The notes under the pieces: model-generated
What the model was told of the DNA's origin: nothing
The model's input: only the letters and a program-made list of their open reading frames with translations
Databases searched by the model: none
Source of the DNA: UBA1450 sp964452355
GTDB lineage: Bacteria > Patescibacteriota > Microgenomatia > UBA1406 > GWC2-37-13
NCBI GenBank assembly: GCA_964452355.1
Contig: CAYVKV010000015.1
Span: 1-21,496, forward strand
Direction of reading: 5' to 3'
DNA: 21,496 bases
Made by a program: the position numbers and the translations under genes
Shown: piece by piece, positions 1-8,859 of the stretch
Position numbering within the stretch: position 1 is the stretch's first letter
Layout: each line of letters starts with the position of its first letter

Positions 1-333
1 ATCGATATATTTGAAAATCGAATTCTCAATCTGCATCCCGGACTTATACCAGACTCATTTGGTGGAGTGGTGAAATGTCCGGATGGGAGTGTGGGGGCAT
101 GGAACCGAGGGAAGTTTACTGATAAAGCAATACAAAATTTTCTGGACAGGAATGATACGTATGCTGGATCAACCGTACATTTCTTGTCACATAAGTTTGA
201 TTTTGGTCCGATTCTCAAACGTTGTTTTGTGAAAATTGAAAAAGATGATACTGTTGAGAGTTTGTATGGGAGATTGAAAAATGAGGAACATAAAATATAT
301 ATTGAATCTTTAATTATATTGTGTAATGAATAA
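1..333 (+). CDS. purN: Phosphoribosylglycinamide formyltransferase PurN, 5' truncated by window edge
   Basis: Cytoplasmic enzyme that transfers a formyl group from 10-formyltetrahydrofolate to GAR, giving FGAR (third step of IMP synthesis). The reading frame is open from base 1, so only the C-terminal 110 residues are present. Seen near the start is NLHPGLIPD, matching the family's N-x-H-P-S-L-L-P motif with the catalytic Asn and His. Later come AGSTVHF and FDFGP, which match the conserved TVH and D-x-GP regions; the Asp is the catalytic one in PurN. The EEHKIY segment matches the usual QEHxIY near the C-terminus. The stop is 3 bases before purD, so the two are surely co-transcribed. The missing N-terminus (about 90 residues, including the phosphate-binding loop) lies to the left. 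Confidence 0.9.
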   Translation: MDIFENRILNLHPGLIPDSFGGVVKCPDGSVGAWNRGKFTDKAIQNFLDRNDTYAGSTVHFLSHKFDFGPILKRCFVKIEKDDTVESLYGRLKNEEHKIYIESLIILCNE

Positions 334-336
334 TTT

Positions 337-1623
337 ATGAATATATTAATCATTGGAGCAGGGGGGAGAGAACATGCGATTGGGTGGAAACTGAAGCAAT
401 CTTCAAATGTTGAAACAATATATTTTGCTCCGGGAAATGGGGGAACTACAAAGATCGGGAAAAATATTGATCTTACGAAAATCGGAGGTTTGGTTGCATT
501 TGTCAAGAAAAACAATATTGGATTGACCGTCGTTGGACCAGAGGTGCCACTTGCTTCGGGGATTGTGGATACATTTCAAAGTCATGGGATGCGGATATTT
601 GGTCCCTCCAAAATGGCTGCTCGACTGGAGACGAGCAAAGCCTGGGCGGTTGAGTTTATGGAGCGGCACCATATTCCGTGTCCTCAGTCATATATTTTCT
701 CTGAAGTAGAAAAAGCAAAAGAACATATTTCACAAAGTTCATGGAATGAATTTGTCATCAAAGCAGATGGTCTTGCAGCAGGTAAAGGCGTAGTGCTAGC
801 TTCATCTAAAATTGAAGCCACAAAAGCGGTGGAGAGCATGATGATTTCAAAAGTATTTGGTGATGCTGGCTGCAAAGTATTGATTCAAGAAAAACTTGAG
901 GGATATGAAGTTTCAATGATCGCTTTTGCCGATGGAAAAACAGCGGTCAAAATGGTGCCATCTCAAGATCACAAACGAGCATATAATGGAGACCTCGGAC
1001 CTAACACCGGCGGGATGGGAGCATATGCGCCGGTTGAAAAGGTTGACCAGACATTACTCAGTGATATTGATGAGAAGATTCTCAAACCTTTGATGGCTGG
1101 AATGCGTGAAGAAGGATACCCCTATGTTGGCGCAATTTATCCAGGGATTATGGTGACGAAAGATGGTCCAAAAGTTCTTGAATTTAACGTCCGCTTTGGT
1201 GACCCGGAGACGCAACCTCAGATGATGCTTCTTGAAAGTGACCTTCTCGAAATTCTTGAAGCATGTATTGACGGAACTCTTTCTTCGGAACGTGTCCAAT
1301 TTAAACTAGGCGCCACGATCTGTGTCGTTCTTGCATCCAAAGGATATCCCGGATCATATCAGGCTGGAGCAATAATTCACGGACTTGAGTTGATCACCGA
1401 TCCAGACATTCAGGTATTTCATGCGGGAACAAAAAAAGTTGGTGATGATATAGTGACTGACGGCGGTCGAGTTCTTGCGGTTACTTCATATGGATCTACC
1501 CTTCAAGAAGCTCGGAATAAAGCATATTCGGCAATCGGAACACATGGAGTACATTTTGATGGGATGGAATTTCGATCAGATATCGCCTGGCAAGGATTAA
1601 AAAATAAAACAAATAAAAAATGA
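337..1623 (+). CDS. purD: Phosphoribosylamine-glycine ligase (GAR synthetase)
   Basis: ATP-grasp enzyme joining 5-phosphoribosylamine and glycine to make GAR. At 428 residues it has normal family length. Domains in order: N-terminal Rossmann-like domain starting with the glycine-rich GAGGREHA at residues 7-14; VGPEVPLASG; the ATP-grasp core with ADGLAAGKGVVLA near residue 143, GPNTGGMGAY near 222 and FNVRFGDPE near 282 (metal and ATP ligands); then a C-terminal domain. All signature motifs are intact. It starts 3 bases after purN and its TGA stop overlaps the purL ATG by 4 bases (ATGA), a typical translational-coupling junction. No Shine-Dalgarno sequence precedes the start. Confidence 0.97.
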   Translation: MNILIIGAGGREHAIGWKLKQSSNVETIYFAPGNGGTTKIGKNIDLTKIGGLVAFVKKNNIGLTVVGPEVPLASGIVDTFQSHGMRIFGPSKMAARLETSKAWAVEFMERHHIPCPQSYIFSEVEKAKEHISQSSWNEFVIKADGLAAGKGVVLASSKIEATKAVESMMISKVFGDAGCKVLIQEKLEGYEVSMIAFADGKTAVKMVPSQDHKRAYNGDLGPNTGGMGAYAPVEKVDQTLLSDIDEKILKPLMAGMREEGYPYVGAIYPGIMVTKDGPKVLEFNVRFGDPETQPQMMLLESDLLEILEACIDGTLSSERVQFKLGATICVVLASKGYPGSYQAGAIIHGLELITDPDIQVFHAGTKKVGDDIVTDGGRVLAVTSYGSTLQEARNKAYSAIGTHGVHFDGMEFRSDIAWQGLKNKTNKK

Positions 1624-4472
1624 TGTATCGCATTGAGGTGACCTCGCATGTTCCCCCATTTATTGATGGAGAGGGTGGACATGTATTATCAGAAGTTCAT
1701 GACCTTGGTATTACATCAGTCAAAAAAGTACGGGTCGTTAAAATCTTCAAACTTGAAGGAAGCCTTTCAAAAAAAGAATTACAAACGGTTATAGATGAAG
1801 TATTAGTTGAGTCCTTTTGGCAGAATTACGCTATTAACTCTTCTGTTATACAATCAGACAATGTTCACATGGTAGAAATTGCTCGAAAGCCGGGCGTCAT
1901 GGATACTGAGACAGAATCACTGATGAAAGCAGTTTCTGATCTTGGAATCAAAAAAATAAAGATGGCGGGAACGGGGAAAAAATATATTTTCTCAGGGAAA
2001 CTATCTCCAAAACAGCTTACGTTTATCACCGAAAAAATTCTGATGAACAAGATTGTGGATCGTGTGGTCAGACAGAGAGAAAAAACCTTGATCGTCGGAA
2101 GCAAACGGACGCCTACACAAACAATTCGAATTCGATCGATGAACAAAGATGAATTGATGCAATTAAGTCAAGACAAACTCTGGCTCAATCGTTTGGAGAT
2201 GCAAGAAATTCAAAACTATTTCAAAAAAGCTCGACGAGACCCGACTGATGTTGAAATTGAGATTCTTGCTCAAACGTGGTCAGAACATTGCTCTCATAAA
2301 ACCTTCAATGCGGAGCTTACGATTGATGGAGTAAAGAAACCATCATTGATGTCTCGACTTAAAAATGCAACGAAAACATTGGACAAAAAATGGTGCCTCT
2401 CAGTATTTAAGGACAATGCCGGAGTGATCGAACTTGACCGCGATTTTGGCATAAGCGGCAAAGTAGAAACGCACAATAGCCCATCTGCAATCGAGCCATA
2501 TGGTGGTGCGATGACCGGATCAGGGGGGGTTTTCCGAGACATCATGGGATGTGGTTTGGGATCAAAAGTGCTCATAAGTACTGATATGTTTTGTGTGGGT
2601 GAACCTGATTTGAAAGGTGAAGATGTCCCCGGCGGGTGCATTCATCCAAAAAAACTTTTGAAAGAAGTAGTGCGAGGAGTAAGAGATTATGGCAATCGCA
2701 TGGGAATTCCGACAAATAATGGGTCGGTACATTTCCATAAAGATTATCGTGCAAAGCCAAGTATTATTGTCGGTGCGTATGGCATTATTCCGAAAAAACA
2801 GGTGAATAAAAAAACATTACGAGTGAATGATGCGATCATCACCGTTGGGGGAAAGACGGGACGAGATGGGATTCATGGGGTGACATTTGCCAGTGGCTCA
2901 ATGACGGCAAACACTGAATTTACGAGCTCTTCAGCCGTGCAGATTGGAAATGCGATCGAGGAAAAGCGAATGTTTGATGCAATTCTTAAGTGTCGAGACA
3001 AAGGTCTTCTTCGTTTTGTGCAAGACTGTGGTGGCGGAGGATATTCGTCTGCAATTGGAGAGATTGCGGAAAAGACCGGCGTTGATATTCATCTCGATCG
3101 AATTCCTTTGAAATATCCCGGCCTTGCCTCTTGGGAGATTTGGATATCCGAATCACAAGAGCGGATGGTTGTGGTGGTTGCTCCAAATAATATTGATGAC
3201 GTGATCCGAATTTGTAAAAACTTTAATGTTGACGCACAAGTGCTTGGAGAAATCACCAACACAAAGCGACTTCGATTGTATTACAAAAAGAATCTTGAAT
3301 GTGATCTTGACATGAACTTTTTACATGACGGATGTCCGATCACCAAAAAAATCGGGACATACATTCCTTCATCATTTTCTGAGCCGGTATTTGCTGAACC
3401 AAAAAATTATAATACCATTTTAAAAAAACTATTGGCATCTTGGGATGTTTGTAGTAAAGAGCCAATCGTCAGACAATATGATCATGAGGTCCAAGGGACT
3501 TCGGTCTTAAAACCATTTACCGGACCTCAAGCAGATGTTCCAAATGATGCTTCGATCATTGCGCCGCTTCTCGGAAAAAAAACCGGAATTGCTGTATCAC
3601 ATGGGATGTTTCCAATATTTAATAGCATTGATCCGTATTGGGGAGCAGCAGGAGCAATCGATGAAGCAGTCAGAAACATGGTCGCAGTTGGGGTAGATCC
3701 TGCAAAAATAGCCCTCATTGATAATTTCATCTGGCCAACTCCTGAAGAGCAAGAACTCGGCGATCTTGACCGTTCGGTTGATGCATGTGTGGATGTATCT
3801 ATGGGTCTCCGGATGCCGTTTGTCTCCGGCAAGGACAGTCTTTCCAGCACCTACAAAGCCGCAGATGGATCGGTTATAAATATTCCCCCAACACTGTGTA
3901 TCTCGGCATTTGCACCCATCAAAAATATTGATTGTACAATTTCGGCAGATTTCAAAACAGTTGGAAATGCAATATACATTATTGGGCAAACGAAGGCAGA
4001 GCTTGGTGGTTCGGCGTATTATGCGTTAAAAAATAAAGTAGGGAATTCTGTCCCGAAGTATGATGCAAAGGAGTCACTCAAAAAATATAAAAAAATCTAT
4101 CAAGCAATTCAAAATAAGTACATTATTTCAGCACATGATTGCTCCGAGGGAGGAGTCGCCGTCGCACTTTCTGAGATGTGTTTTGGAAATAGGGGTGGGC
4201 AGGTTGATATATCTAAAATTCCACATGAAGAGGAGATGCGAGCAGATCAATTACTGTTTTCTGAAAGTCACGCAAGATTGATCGTCGAAGTGCCAAAAGA
4301 ATGTACTCATGATTTTGAAAAACATATGTCGGGAGTAAGCTTTGCACACATTGGAGCGGTGACCAAAAAATCAAATGTGCACATTTCATTCAAAAACAAA
4401 AAGCTGATTGAGTGTTCTGTGGTTGAGTTGAAGCGTGCGTGGAAAAAGCCAATGAAAAAGTTATTTAGTTAA
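1620..4472 (+). CDS. purL: FGAM synthase synthetase subunit PurL with two fused PurS-like N-terminal repeats
   Basis: Makes FGAM from FGAR, ATP and ammonia supplied by PurQ. At 950 residues it lies between the small PurL (about 740, which works with separate PurS and PurQ) and the large single-chain PurL (about 1300). Residues 3-75 and about 81-148 each resemble PurS, with a beta start, an LGI (S/K) segment, and an EGSLSKKELQ or SGKLSPKQLT helix start. The catalytic core follows: QTWSEHCSHKTF near residue 219, KVETHNSPSAIEPYGG, a first AIRS-like half, then a second half from about residue 634 (GPQADVPND) with HDCSEGGVAVALSEM near 837. The chain then ends, with no glutaminase domain. In large PurL the N-terminal domain is known to mimic a PurS dimer; here it is kept while glutaminase is separate. 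A second ATG lies one codon after the chosen start. Confidence 0.95.
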   Translation: MMYRIEVTSHVPPFIDGEGGHVLSEVHDLGITSVKKVRVVKIFKLEGSLSKKELQTVIDEVLVESFWQNYAINSSVIQSDNVHMVEIARKPGVMDTETESLMKAVSDLGIKKIKMAGTGKKYIFSGKLSPKQLTFITEKILMNKIVDRVVRQREKTLIVGSKRTPTQTIRIRSMNKDELMQLSQDKLWLNRLEMQEIQNYFKKARRDPTDVEIEILAQTWSEHCSHKTFNAELTIDGVKKPSLMSRLKNATKTLDKKWCLSVFKDNAGVIELDRDFGISGKVETHNSPSAIEPYGGAMTGSGGVFRDIMGCGLGSKVLISTDMFCVGEPDLKGEDVPGGCIHPKKLLKEVVRGVRDYGNRMGIPTNNGSVHFHKDYRAKPSIIVGAYGIIPKKQVNKKTLRVNDAIITVGGKTGRDGIHGVTFASGSMTANTEFTSSSAVQIGNAIEEKRMFDAILKCRDKGLLRFVQDCGGGGYSSAIGEIAEKTGVDIHLDRIPLKYPGLASWEIWISESQERMVVVVAPNNIDDVIRICKNFNVDAQVLGEITNTKRLRLYYKKNLECDLDMNFLHDGCPITKKIGTYIPSSFSEPVFAEPKNYNTILKKLLASWDVCSKEPIVRQYDHEVQGTSVLKPFTGPQADVPNDASIIAPLLGKKTGIAVSHGMFPIFNSIDPYWGAAGAIDEAVRNMVAVGVDPAKIALIDNFIWPTPEEQELGDLDRSVDACVDVSMGLRMPFVSGKDSLSSTYKAADGSVINIPPTLCISAFAPIKNIDCTISADFKTVGNAIYIIGQTKAELGGSAYYALKNKVGNSVPKYDAKESLKKYKKIYQAIQNKYIISAHDCSEGGVAVALSEMCFGNRGGQVDISKIPHEEEMRADQLLFSESHARLIVEVPKECTHDFEKHMSGVSFAHIGAVTKKSNVHISFKNKKLIECSVVELKRAWKKPMKKLFS

Positions 4473-4482
4473 AGTTTGCGTT

Positions 4483-4574
4483 CTGAGCTCGGAATCAAAA
4501 TTTGTTTGCAGCCAGGTTCGACACTAAAATGTCGACCTTTTCCTGCTGCACAAATTTTAATTCCTTCGCTCAGG
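4483..4574. repeat. Foldback (imperfect palindromic) intergenic element, copy A
   Basis: The purL-purQ gap is almost filled by a long inverted repeat. The left arm (4483-4522) carries CTGAGC, AATCAAAATTTGT, GCAGC and CGACA. The right arm (4530-4574), read on the other strand, carries CCTGAGCG, AATTAAAATTTGT, GCAGC and CGACA in the same order, with a loop of about 7 bases. Small indels make the stem imperfect. The inner hairpin is followed by TTTT, so it could also attenuate or terminate. A related element lies between purE and purC; both share the outer motif TGAGCGAAG read inward from the right end. Confidence 0.7.
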
Positions 4575-4588
4575 TTATTTTTCAACAA

Positions 4589-5356
4589 ATGAAACCAAAA
4601 ATAGCAATCTTAAGAACCGATGGAACAAACTGCGATGAAGAGCTTTTTTATGCTTTTGAAAAAGCTGGTGGATCATCTGAAATGGTTCATGTCAATCAGT
4701 TGATTCGCAAAGAAAAAAATCTGAGCGATTATCAAATCTTGGGTTTACCGGGAGGTTTTTCCTATGGGGATGATATATTGTCTGGAAAAATATTGGCAAA
4801 TGAACTTCGCAATCGTCTGAAAAGTCAGCTTGATGCATTTATTGCCGAGAAAAAATTATTGATTGGAATCTGTAATGGATTTCAGACATTGGTGCGTATG
4901 GGGTATTTGCCTTGGAACATGAAGCCAGCAGAAGAGGTGAGTCTGATTTTCAATGACTCTGGCCATTTTGAATGCCGGTGGATAAAGATTCGAGTTGCAC
5001 GTTCAAACTGTGTGTTTACCAAGGGACTTGAAAAAATGATTTTTAACATGCCCGTTGCCCATGGCGAAGGAAAATTCGTCGTAAAGAATAAGTCGGTTGG
5101 ACAAAAAATTATTGATAATAATCACGTGGTGTTTCAGTATGTTAACGATATGGAAAAAGTAACCATGGATTACCCTGCAAATCCAAATGGATCATTTCAT
5201 TCGATAGCTGGCATTACCGATTCGACTGGACATATTTTAGGACTGATGCCTCACCCTGAAAGAAATACTCTTTCCCATCATCACCCAAATTGGAGAAGTA
5301 AACGTGTTCGTTTGTGCAATCATATTTTTGAGAACGCTGTTACTTATTTTAAATAA
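4589..5356 (+). CDS. purQ: FGAM synthase glutaminase subunit PurQ
   Basis: Class I glutamine amidotransferase that hydrolyses glutamine and feeds ammonia to PurL. From the chosen ATG it has 255 residues, close to the family norm (about 220-260). Seen: N-terminal KIAILRTDGTNCDEE typical of PurQ; LPGGFSYGDD; nucleophile Cys95 in GICNGFQTL; VAHGEGKF; and His222 with Glu224 in MPHPERN completing the triad. An in-frame ATG exists 29 codons upstream (4502), but it lies inside the foldback repeat and would add residues unlike any PurQ. No Shine-Dalgarno is present. A TATTTT hexamer (4576-4581) ends 7 bases before the ATG, a weak candidate -10. It follows purL and is 3 bases before purH. Confidence 0.95.
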   Translation: MKPKIAILRTDGTNCDEELFYAFEKAGGSSEMVHVNQLIRKEKNLSDYQILGLPGGFSYGDDILSGKILANELRNRLKSQLDAFIAEKKLLIGICNGFQTLVRMGYLPWNMKPAEEVSLIFNDSGHFECRWIKIRVARSNCVFTKGLEKMIFNMPVAHGEGKFVVKNKSVGQKIIDNNHVVFQYVNDMEKVTMDYPANPNGSFHSIAGITDSTGHILGLMPHPERNTLSHHHPNWRSKRVRLCNHIFENAVTYFK

Positions 5357-5359
5357 ATA

Positions 5360-6910
5360 ATGAAAAAATTTGCTCTTTTGAGCGTATATGACAAATTAGA
5401 TATTATTCCGTTTGCAAAGAAATTGGTACGTCTAGGTTTTAGCATTATCTCCTCCGGAGGGACAGCGCAAGTATTGCAAAAAAATAAAATTCCCGTCACT
5501 CCTGTTGCAGACATCACCGGAAACCCAGAATGCTTTGATGGACGAATGAAAACAATCAGTTTTCAGATTGAGTCCGGCATTTTGTTTGACCGATCAAAAG
5601 CAAAACATATAAAGGAAGCACAAGAACTTGAAATACCCCAAATTGATATTGTTGTTTGCAATTTTTATCCGTTTGACCGTGTGGTAGATGAATCTACTTC
5701 AGAAACGAAAGCGATCGAACAGATCGATGTCGGAGGGCCGACGATGATGCGCGCAGCAGCAAAAAATTTCAAACACGTCTATGCGGTGTTTGATCCTAAA
5801 GATTATGATCGAGTTATTTTGGATATACAATCAAAGAGTAAAATCAGTAACCTGAGAAAAGAACTTTCGGCTAAAACGTTCTCATACCTTTCTTGGTATG
5901 ATGCCCATATTGCTCATTATCTGAATGATCAGGAGTTTCCTGAATATTATCCGCTTAATGGGAAAAAAGTAGCGGATCTTCGATACGGAGATAATCCTCA
6001 TCAAAAGGCAGCATGGTATCTTCAACCTTATACAAAATCGACACTTACGTCTTTGAAAAAAATATCAGGAAGAGATTTATCAGTCACAAACGTAACCGAT
6101 ATCAACGCGGGAATTGAGTCAATTCGATTATTTTCAGAGCCATGTGCGGTTGTTATCAAGCACAATACCCCATGTGGGATTGCAATAGGGAGTACTCCCG
6201 CAGAAAGTTTGGCGCGCGCAATCAAAGCTGATCCCGTTTCTGCTTTTGGTGGGGTGATTGTGATGAATAAACCCATGGATCTTGAAACTGCAAAACTCGT
6301 GAAAAAATTCAAACAAGAAAATGGAAGTAATGTAGATATTATTGCCGCCACCAATTTGACAAAAGCAGCCGTGAAGCAACTTTCAGAAGTGAGAAAAACT
6401 ACCGGAATTTACACCTTTGGTGATCTTCCGAAAAAAGACTCAATTCGTTATCAGATCAGATGGATTGATGGGGGATATGCACTGCAGAGTTTGAATAATG
6501 AGATAGATATTGACACAAAAGAATGGAAAATGGTGACCAAAAAGAAGCCCACAAAAGCCCAGATGAAGCAACTCATCACGGCATGGAAATTTATTGTTCG
6601 AGTTAAGTCAAACGCGATTCTTATCGTTGACAAAAGTATTCCCATGTCGCGAGGCATTGGGACCGGTCAGACTTCACGGATTGGCGCAGCAAAAATTGCA
6701 CTTTTGCAAGCTGATTCATTTTCCACTGGGGCAATCTTGGCAAGTGATGCATTTTTCCCCTTTTCAGATACGGTTGAGCTTGCGGCGCAGTACAAGATCT
6801 CAGCTATTGTACAACCGGGTGGATCAATCAGAGACAAAGACTCTATTGTCGCAGCTGACAAAGCAGGCATAATAATGGTGTTTACCGACCGGCGCGTATT
6901 TTGGCATTGA
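5360..6910 (+). CDS. purH: Bifunctional AICAR transformylase / IMP cyclohydrolase PurH
   Basis: Catalyses the last two steps to IMP: formylation of AICAR, then ring closure. 516 residues, normal length. Residues 1 to about 150 form the MGS-like cyclohydrolase domain: SSGGTAQVL, FDGRMKT with Lys64, NFYPF, IDVGGPTMMRAAAKN. The Lys, Tyr, Asp and Lys known from the avian enzyme are all present. The region after Lys64 reads SFQIESG where the family usually has HPKIHGG or similar, a notable divergence. The AICAR transformylase domain has K267-H268 in IKHNTPCG, DPVSAFGGVI, KSNAILIV, GTGQTSRIGAAKIA, SDAFFPFSD and QPGGSIRD, all expected. It starts 3 bases after purQ and has no Shine-Dalgarno. Confidence 0.95.
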   Translation: MKKFALLSVYDKLDIIPFAKKLVRLGFSIISSGGTAQVLQKNKIPVTPVADITGNPECFDGRMKTISFQIESGILFDRSKAKHIKEAQELEIPQIDIVVCNFYPFDRVVDESTSETKAIEQIDVGGPTMMRAAAKNFKHVYAVFDPKDYDRVILDIQSKSKISNLRKELSAKTFSYLSWYDAHIAHYLNDQEFPEYYPLNGKKVADLRYGDNPHQKAAWYLQPYTKSTLTSLKKISGRDLSVTNVTDINAGIESIRLFSEPCAVVIKHNTPCGIAIGSTPAESLARAIKADPVSAFGGVIVMNKPMDLETAKLVKKFKQENGSNVDIIAATNLTKAAVKQLSEVRKTTGIYTFGDLPKKDSIRYQIRWIDGGYALQSLNNEIDIDTKEWKMVTKKKPTKAQMKQLITAWKFIVRVKSNAILIVDKSIPMSRGIGTGQTSRIGAAKIALLQADSFSTGAILASDAFFPFSDTVELAAQYKISAIVQPGGSIRDKDSIVAADKAGIIMVFTDRRVFWH

Positions 6911-6938
6911 TTATCAGTTTGACATCATGAAGTATAAT
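6911..6938 (+). promoter_or_regulatory. Candidate internal promoter before purB
   Basis: A perfect TATAAT at 6933-6938 lies exactly 6 bases before the ATG at 6945. TTATCA (6911-6916) at 16 bases upstream matches 4 of 6 -35 consensus bases. If used, transcription would begin at about the start codon, giving a leaderless purB message. This is the same geometry seen at several other genes in the window. Confidence 0.45.
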
Positions 6939-6944
6939 TTTGAT

Positions 6945-8336
6945 ATGAATACAGACAATACCTATACTTCTCCTTTTTCTTGGCGATATGGATCTCCCGA
7001 GATGAGGACTATTTTTTCTGAAGAATATCGCCTTCAGTTATGGCGCACAATCTGGGTCGCTCTTGCTTCAGCTCAAAGCGAAGCAGGACTCATTACTTCT
7101 GAAGAGCTTCAAGATTTGAAAAAACATCAAAAAAATATTGATATTGAACGAATTAACGAGATTGAGAAAAAAACACGGCACGATGTTGTTGCGGCAATCA
7201 GGGAATTTGCTGAAAAAGCAACGATTGGTGGAGGAAAGATTCATCTGGGGGCAACGAGCATGGATATTGTAGACAATGCAGACACTCTGAAAATGAGCGT
7301 GGCAATTGAAATAGTTGAGAAAAAAGTACGGGAATTGTTGAAGATGTTTGCGCGACAAATTAAAAAATACGAATCTGTTCCCTGTATCGGTTATACGCAT
7401 TTACAACCGGCAGAACCTACAACGATCGGCTATCGACTCGCTTTTTATGCGCAGGATTTACTCACCGACCTTGCGCATCTGCAGTTTGTCAAAACACAGT
7501 TGAAAGGGAAAGGGTTCAAGGGTGCCGTGGGGACTGCGGCAAGTTATACTTCTGTTTTGAAGGGGACGAAGATGACACCGGAGGAAATGGAATCAGTAGT
7601 CATGAAATCACTTGGTATCGAAGCGGCCATCATCACCACCCAAGTCAGTAGTCGAAAAGTTGATTATCTGGTGCTTTCGGCATTGGCAAGTATTGCATCA
7701 AGTCTTTCAAAATTTGCGTCTGATCTTCGGATACTTCAGTCACCAACCATTGGAGAGTGGAGTGAGCCATTTACAAAAACGCAGGTTGGCTCATCTGCCA
7801 TGCCTTTCAAGAAAAATCCTATCACCGCAGAAAATATCTGTTCTCTTGGAAGGTATATTGAAACCTTACCGCCCGTTGCACTTCAAAATGCGAGCCATTC
7901 CTATCTTGAGCGAACGCTCGACGACTCGGCAAATCGAAGAATCATCATTCCGGAATCATTCCTCGCACTTGATCAGATGCTCGTATCTGCCACAAAAATT
8001 GTCGAAGGCTTGGTCATTCACACAAAAAAAGTCCAACACAATCTCGATCAATTCGCACCCTTTGCAGCCACCGAAAGCATATTGATTGCGGTAGTAAAAA
8101 AAGGTGCAGATCGGCAAAAAATGCATGAGCTCATCCGCGAGATTGCGATGGAAGCGTGGCAATCAGTTCAGGAAGGACAGGTAAATCCAATCAGTGACCT
8201 TCTTATTCAGAATAAAAGTATTCAAAAATATATTCCACCCGAAGAGATCGCATCACTACTTGATGTGAATCATCATATTGGAGATGTGACAAAAAGAATT
8301 AATGTCATAATAACGTCCATAGAAAAAATCACGTAA
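6945..8336 (+). CDS. purB: Adenylosuccinate lyase, eukaryotic ADSL-like type
   Basis: Fumarase/aspartase-superfamily lyase acting twice in purine synthesis: SAICAR to AICAR, and adenylosuccinate to AMP. 463 residues from the chosen ATG. Seen: RYGSPEMRTIFS near the N-terminus, RHDVVA with His79, GKIHLGATSMD, TQVSSRKVD, the mobile catalytic loop GSSAMPFKKNP with Ser283/Ser284, and ERTLDDSANRR. Several of these (RY-SPEM, RHDV, SRKVD, RTLDDSANRR) resemble human ADSL more closely than the Bacillus-type PurB, which typically has a different sequence at the last motif. An ATG at 6927 would add six residues, but it precedes the TATAAT box, so the inner ATG is preferred. It lies 34 bases after purH and 20 before purE. 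Confidence 0.95.
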   Translation: MNTDNTYTSPFSWRYGSPEMRTIFSEEYRLQLWRTIWVALASAQSEAGLITSEELQDLKKHQKNIDIERINEIEKKTRHDVVAAIREFAEKATIGGGKIHLGATSMDIVDNADTLKMSVAIEIVEKKVRELLKMFARQIKKYESVPCIGYTHLQPAEPTTIGYRLAFYAQDLLTDLAHLQFVKTQLKGKGFKGAVGTAASYTSVLKGTKMTPEEMESVVMKSLGIEAAIITTQVSSRKVDYLVLSALASIASSLSKFASDLRILQSPTIGEWSEPFTKTQVGSSAMPFKKNPITAENICSLGRYIETLPPVALQNASHSYLERTLDDSANRRIIIPESFLALDQMLVSATKIVEGLVIHTKKVQHNLDQFAPFAATESILIAVVKKGADRQKMHELIREIAMEAWQSVQEGQVNPISDLLIQNKSIQKYIPPEEIASLLDVNHHIGDVTKRINVIITSIEKIT

Positions 8337-8356
8337 ATTATTATTTTAAACCTAAT

Positions 8357-8854
8357 ATGAAAAAACCTCAGGTTGCAATAATCATGGGATCGGATTCAGA
8401 TCTTCCGATTATGAAAGAAGCTGCTGAAATTTTAAAAAGTTTTGAGGTGAGTTTTAAAATGACCGTGATTTCTGCGCATCGTACGCCCGACCGCGCATTC
8501 TCTTTTGCAAAAGAAGCACAATCAAATGGAATAAAAGTAATCATTGCGGGAGCGGGGGGAGCCGCACATTTAGCCGGAGTTTTAGCCGGAATATCCACCC
8601 TTCCCGTGATCGGCGTACCAATACAGTCGCCGGCGCTGCGTGGTATTGATTCTTTGTATTCGACTGTCCAGATGCCTCCTGGGGTGCCGGTTGCAACCGT
8701 TGCCATAAACGGCGCCATGAATGCGGGAATACTGGCGGTTCAGATTCTTGCCGTAGCAGATACCGATTTACAAGAGAAGTTGAAGCAGTTTAAAATTGAT
8801 TTAGAAAAGAAGGTTCAGCAAAAAGCAAAGAAGGTTGAAGCGGTAAGAATTTAG
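8357..8854 (+). CDS. purE: N5-carboxyaminoimidazole ribonucleotide mutase PurE (class I)
   Basis: Converts N5-CAIR to CAIR in the carboxylation stage of purine synthesis. 165 residues, normal for class I. Seen: MGSDSDLPIM at the phosphate-binding loop, ISAHRTPDRA with the catalytic His, GAGGAAHLAGVLAG, PVIGVPIQS and QMPPGVPVATVAING, all characteristic. The last 30 residues are a charged helix (KKVQQKAKKVEAVRI). Class I PurE normally needs the partner PurK to make N5-CAIR; no purK is present in the window. It starts 20 bases after purB without a Shine-Dalgarno and is followed by the second foldback element. Confidence 0.96.
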   Translation: MKKPQVAIIMGSDSDLPIMKEAAEILKSFEVSFKMTVISAHRTPDRAFSFAKEAQSNGIKVIIAGAGGAAHLAGVLAGISTLPVIGVPIQSPALRGIDSLYSTVQMPPGVPVATVAINGAMNAGILAVQILAVADTDLQEKLKQFKIDLEKKVQQKAKKVEAVRI

Positions 8855-8859
8855 CATTC

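Noticed and set aside
4502..4588. 29-residue N-terminal extension of PurQ
   Set aside because: It is encoded by the foldback repeat and unlike any PurQ; the family begins at MKPKIAILRTDG.
4473..4588. Purine riboswitch or PurR-type site in the operon
   Set aside because: No conserved purine-aptamer core or PurBox is seen; the gap is explained by the foldback repeat.
6919..6938. TTGACA followed by TATAAT before purB as a consensus promoter
   Set aside because: The spacer is only 8 bases. A TTATCA at 16 bases fits better.
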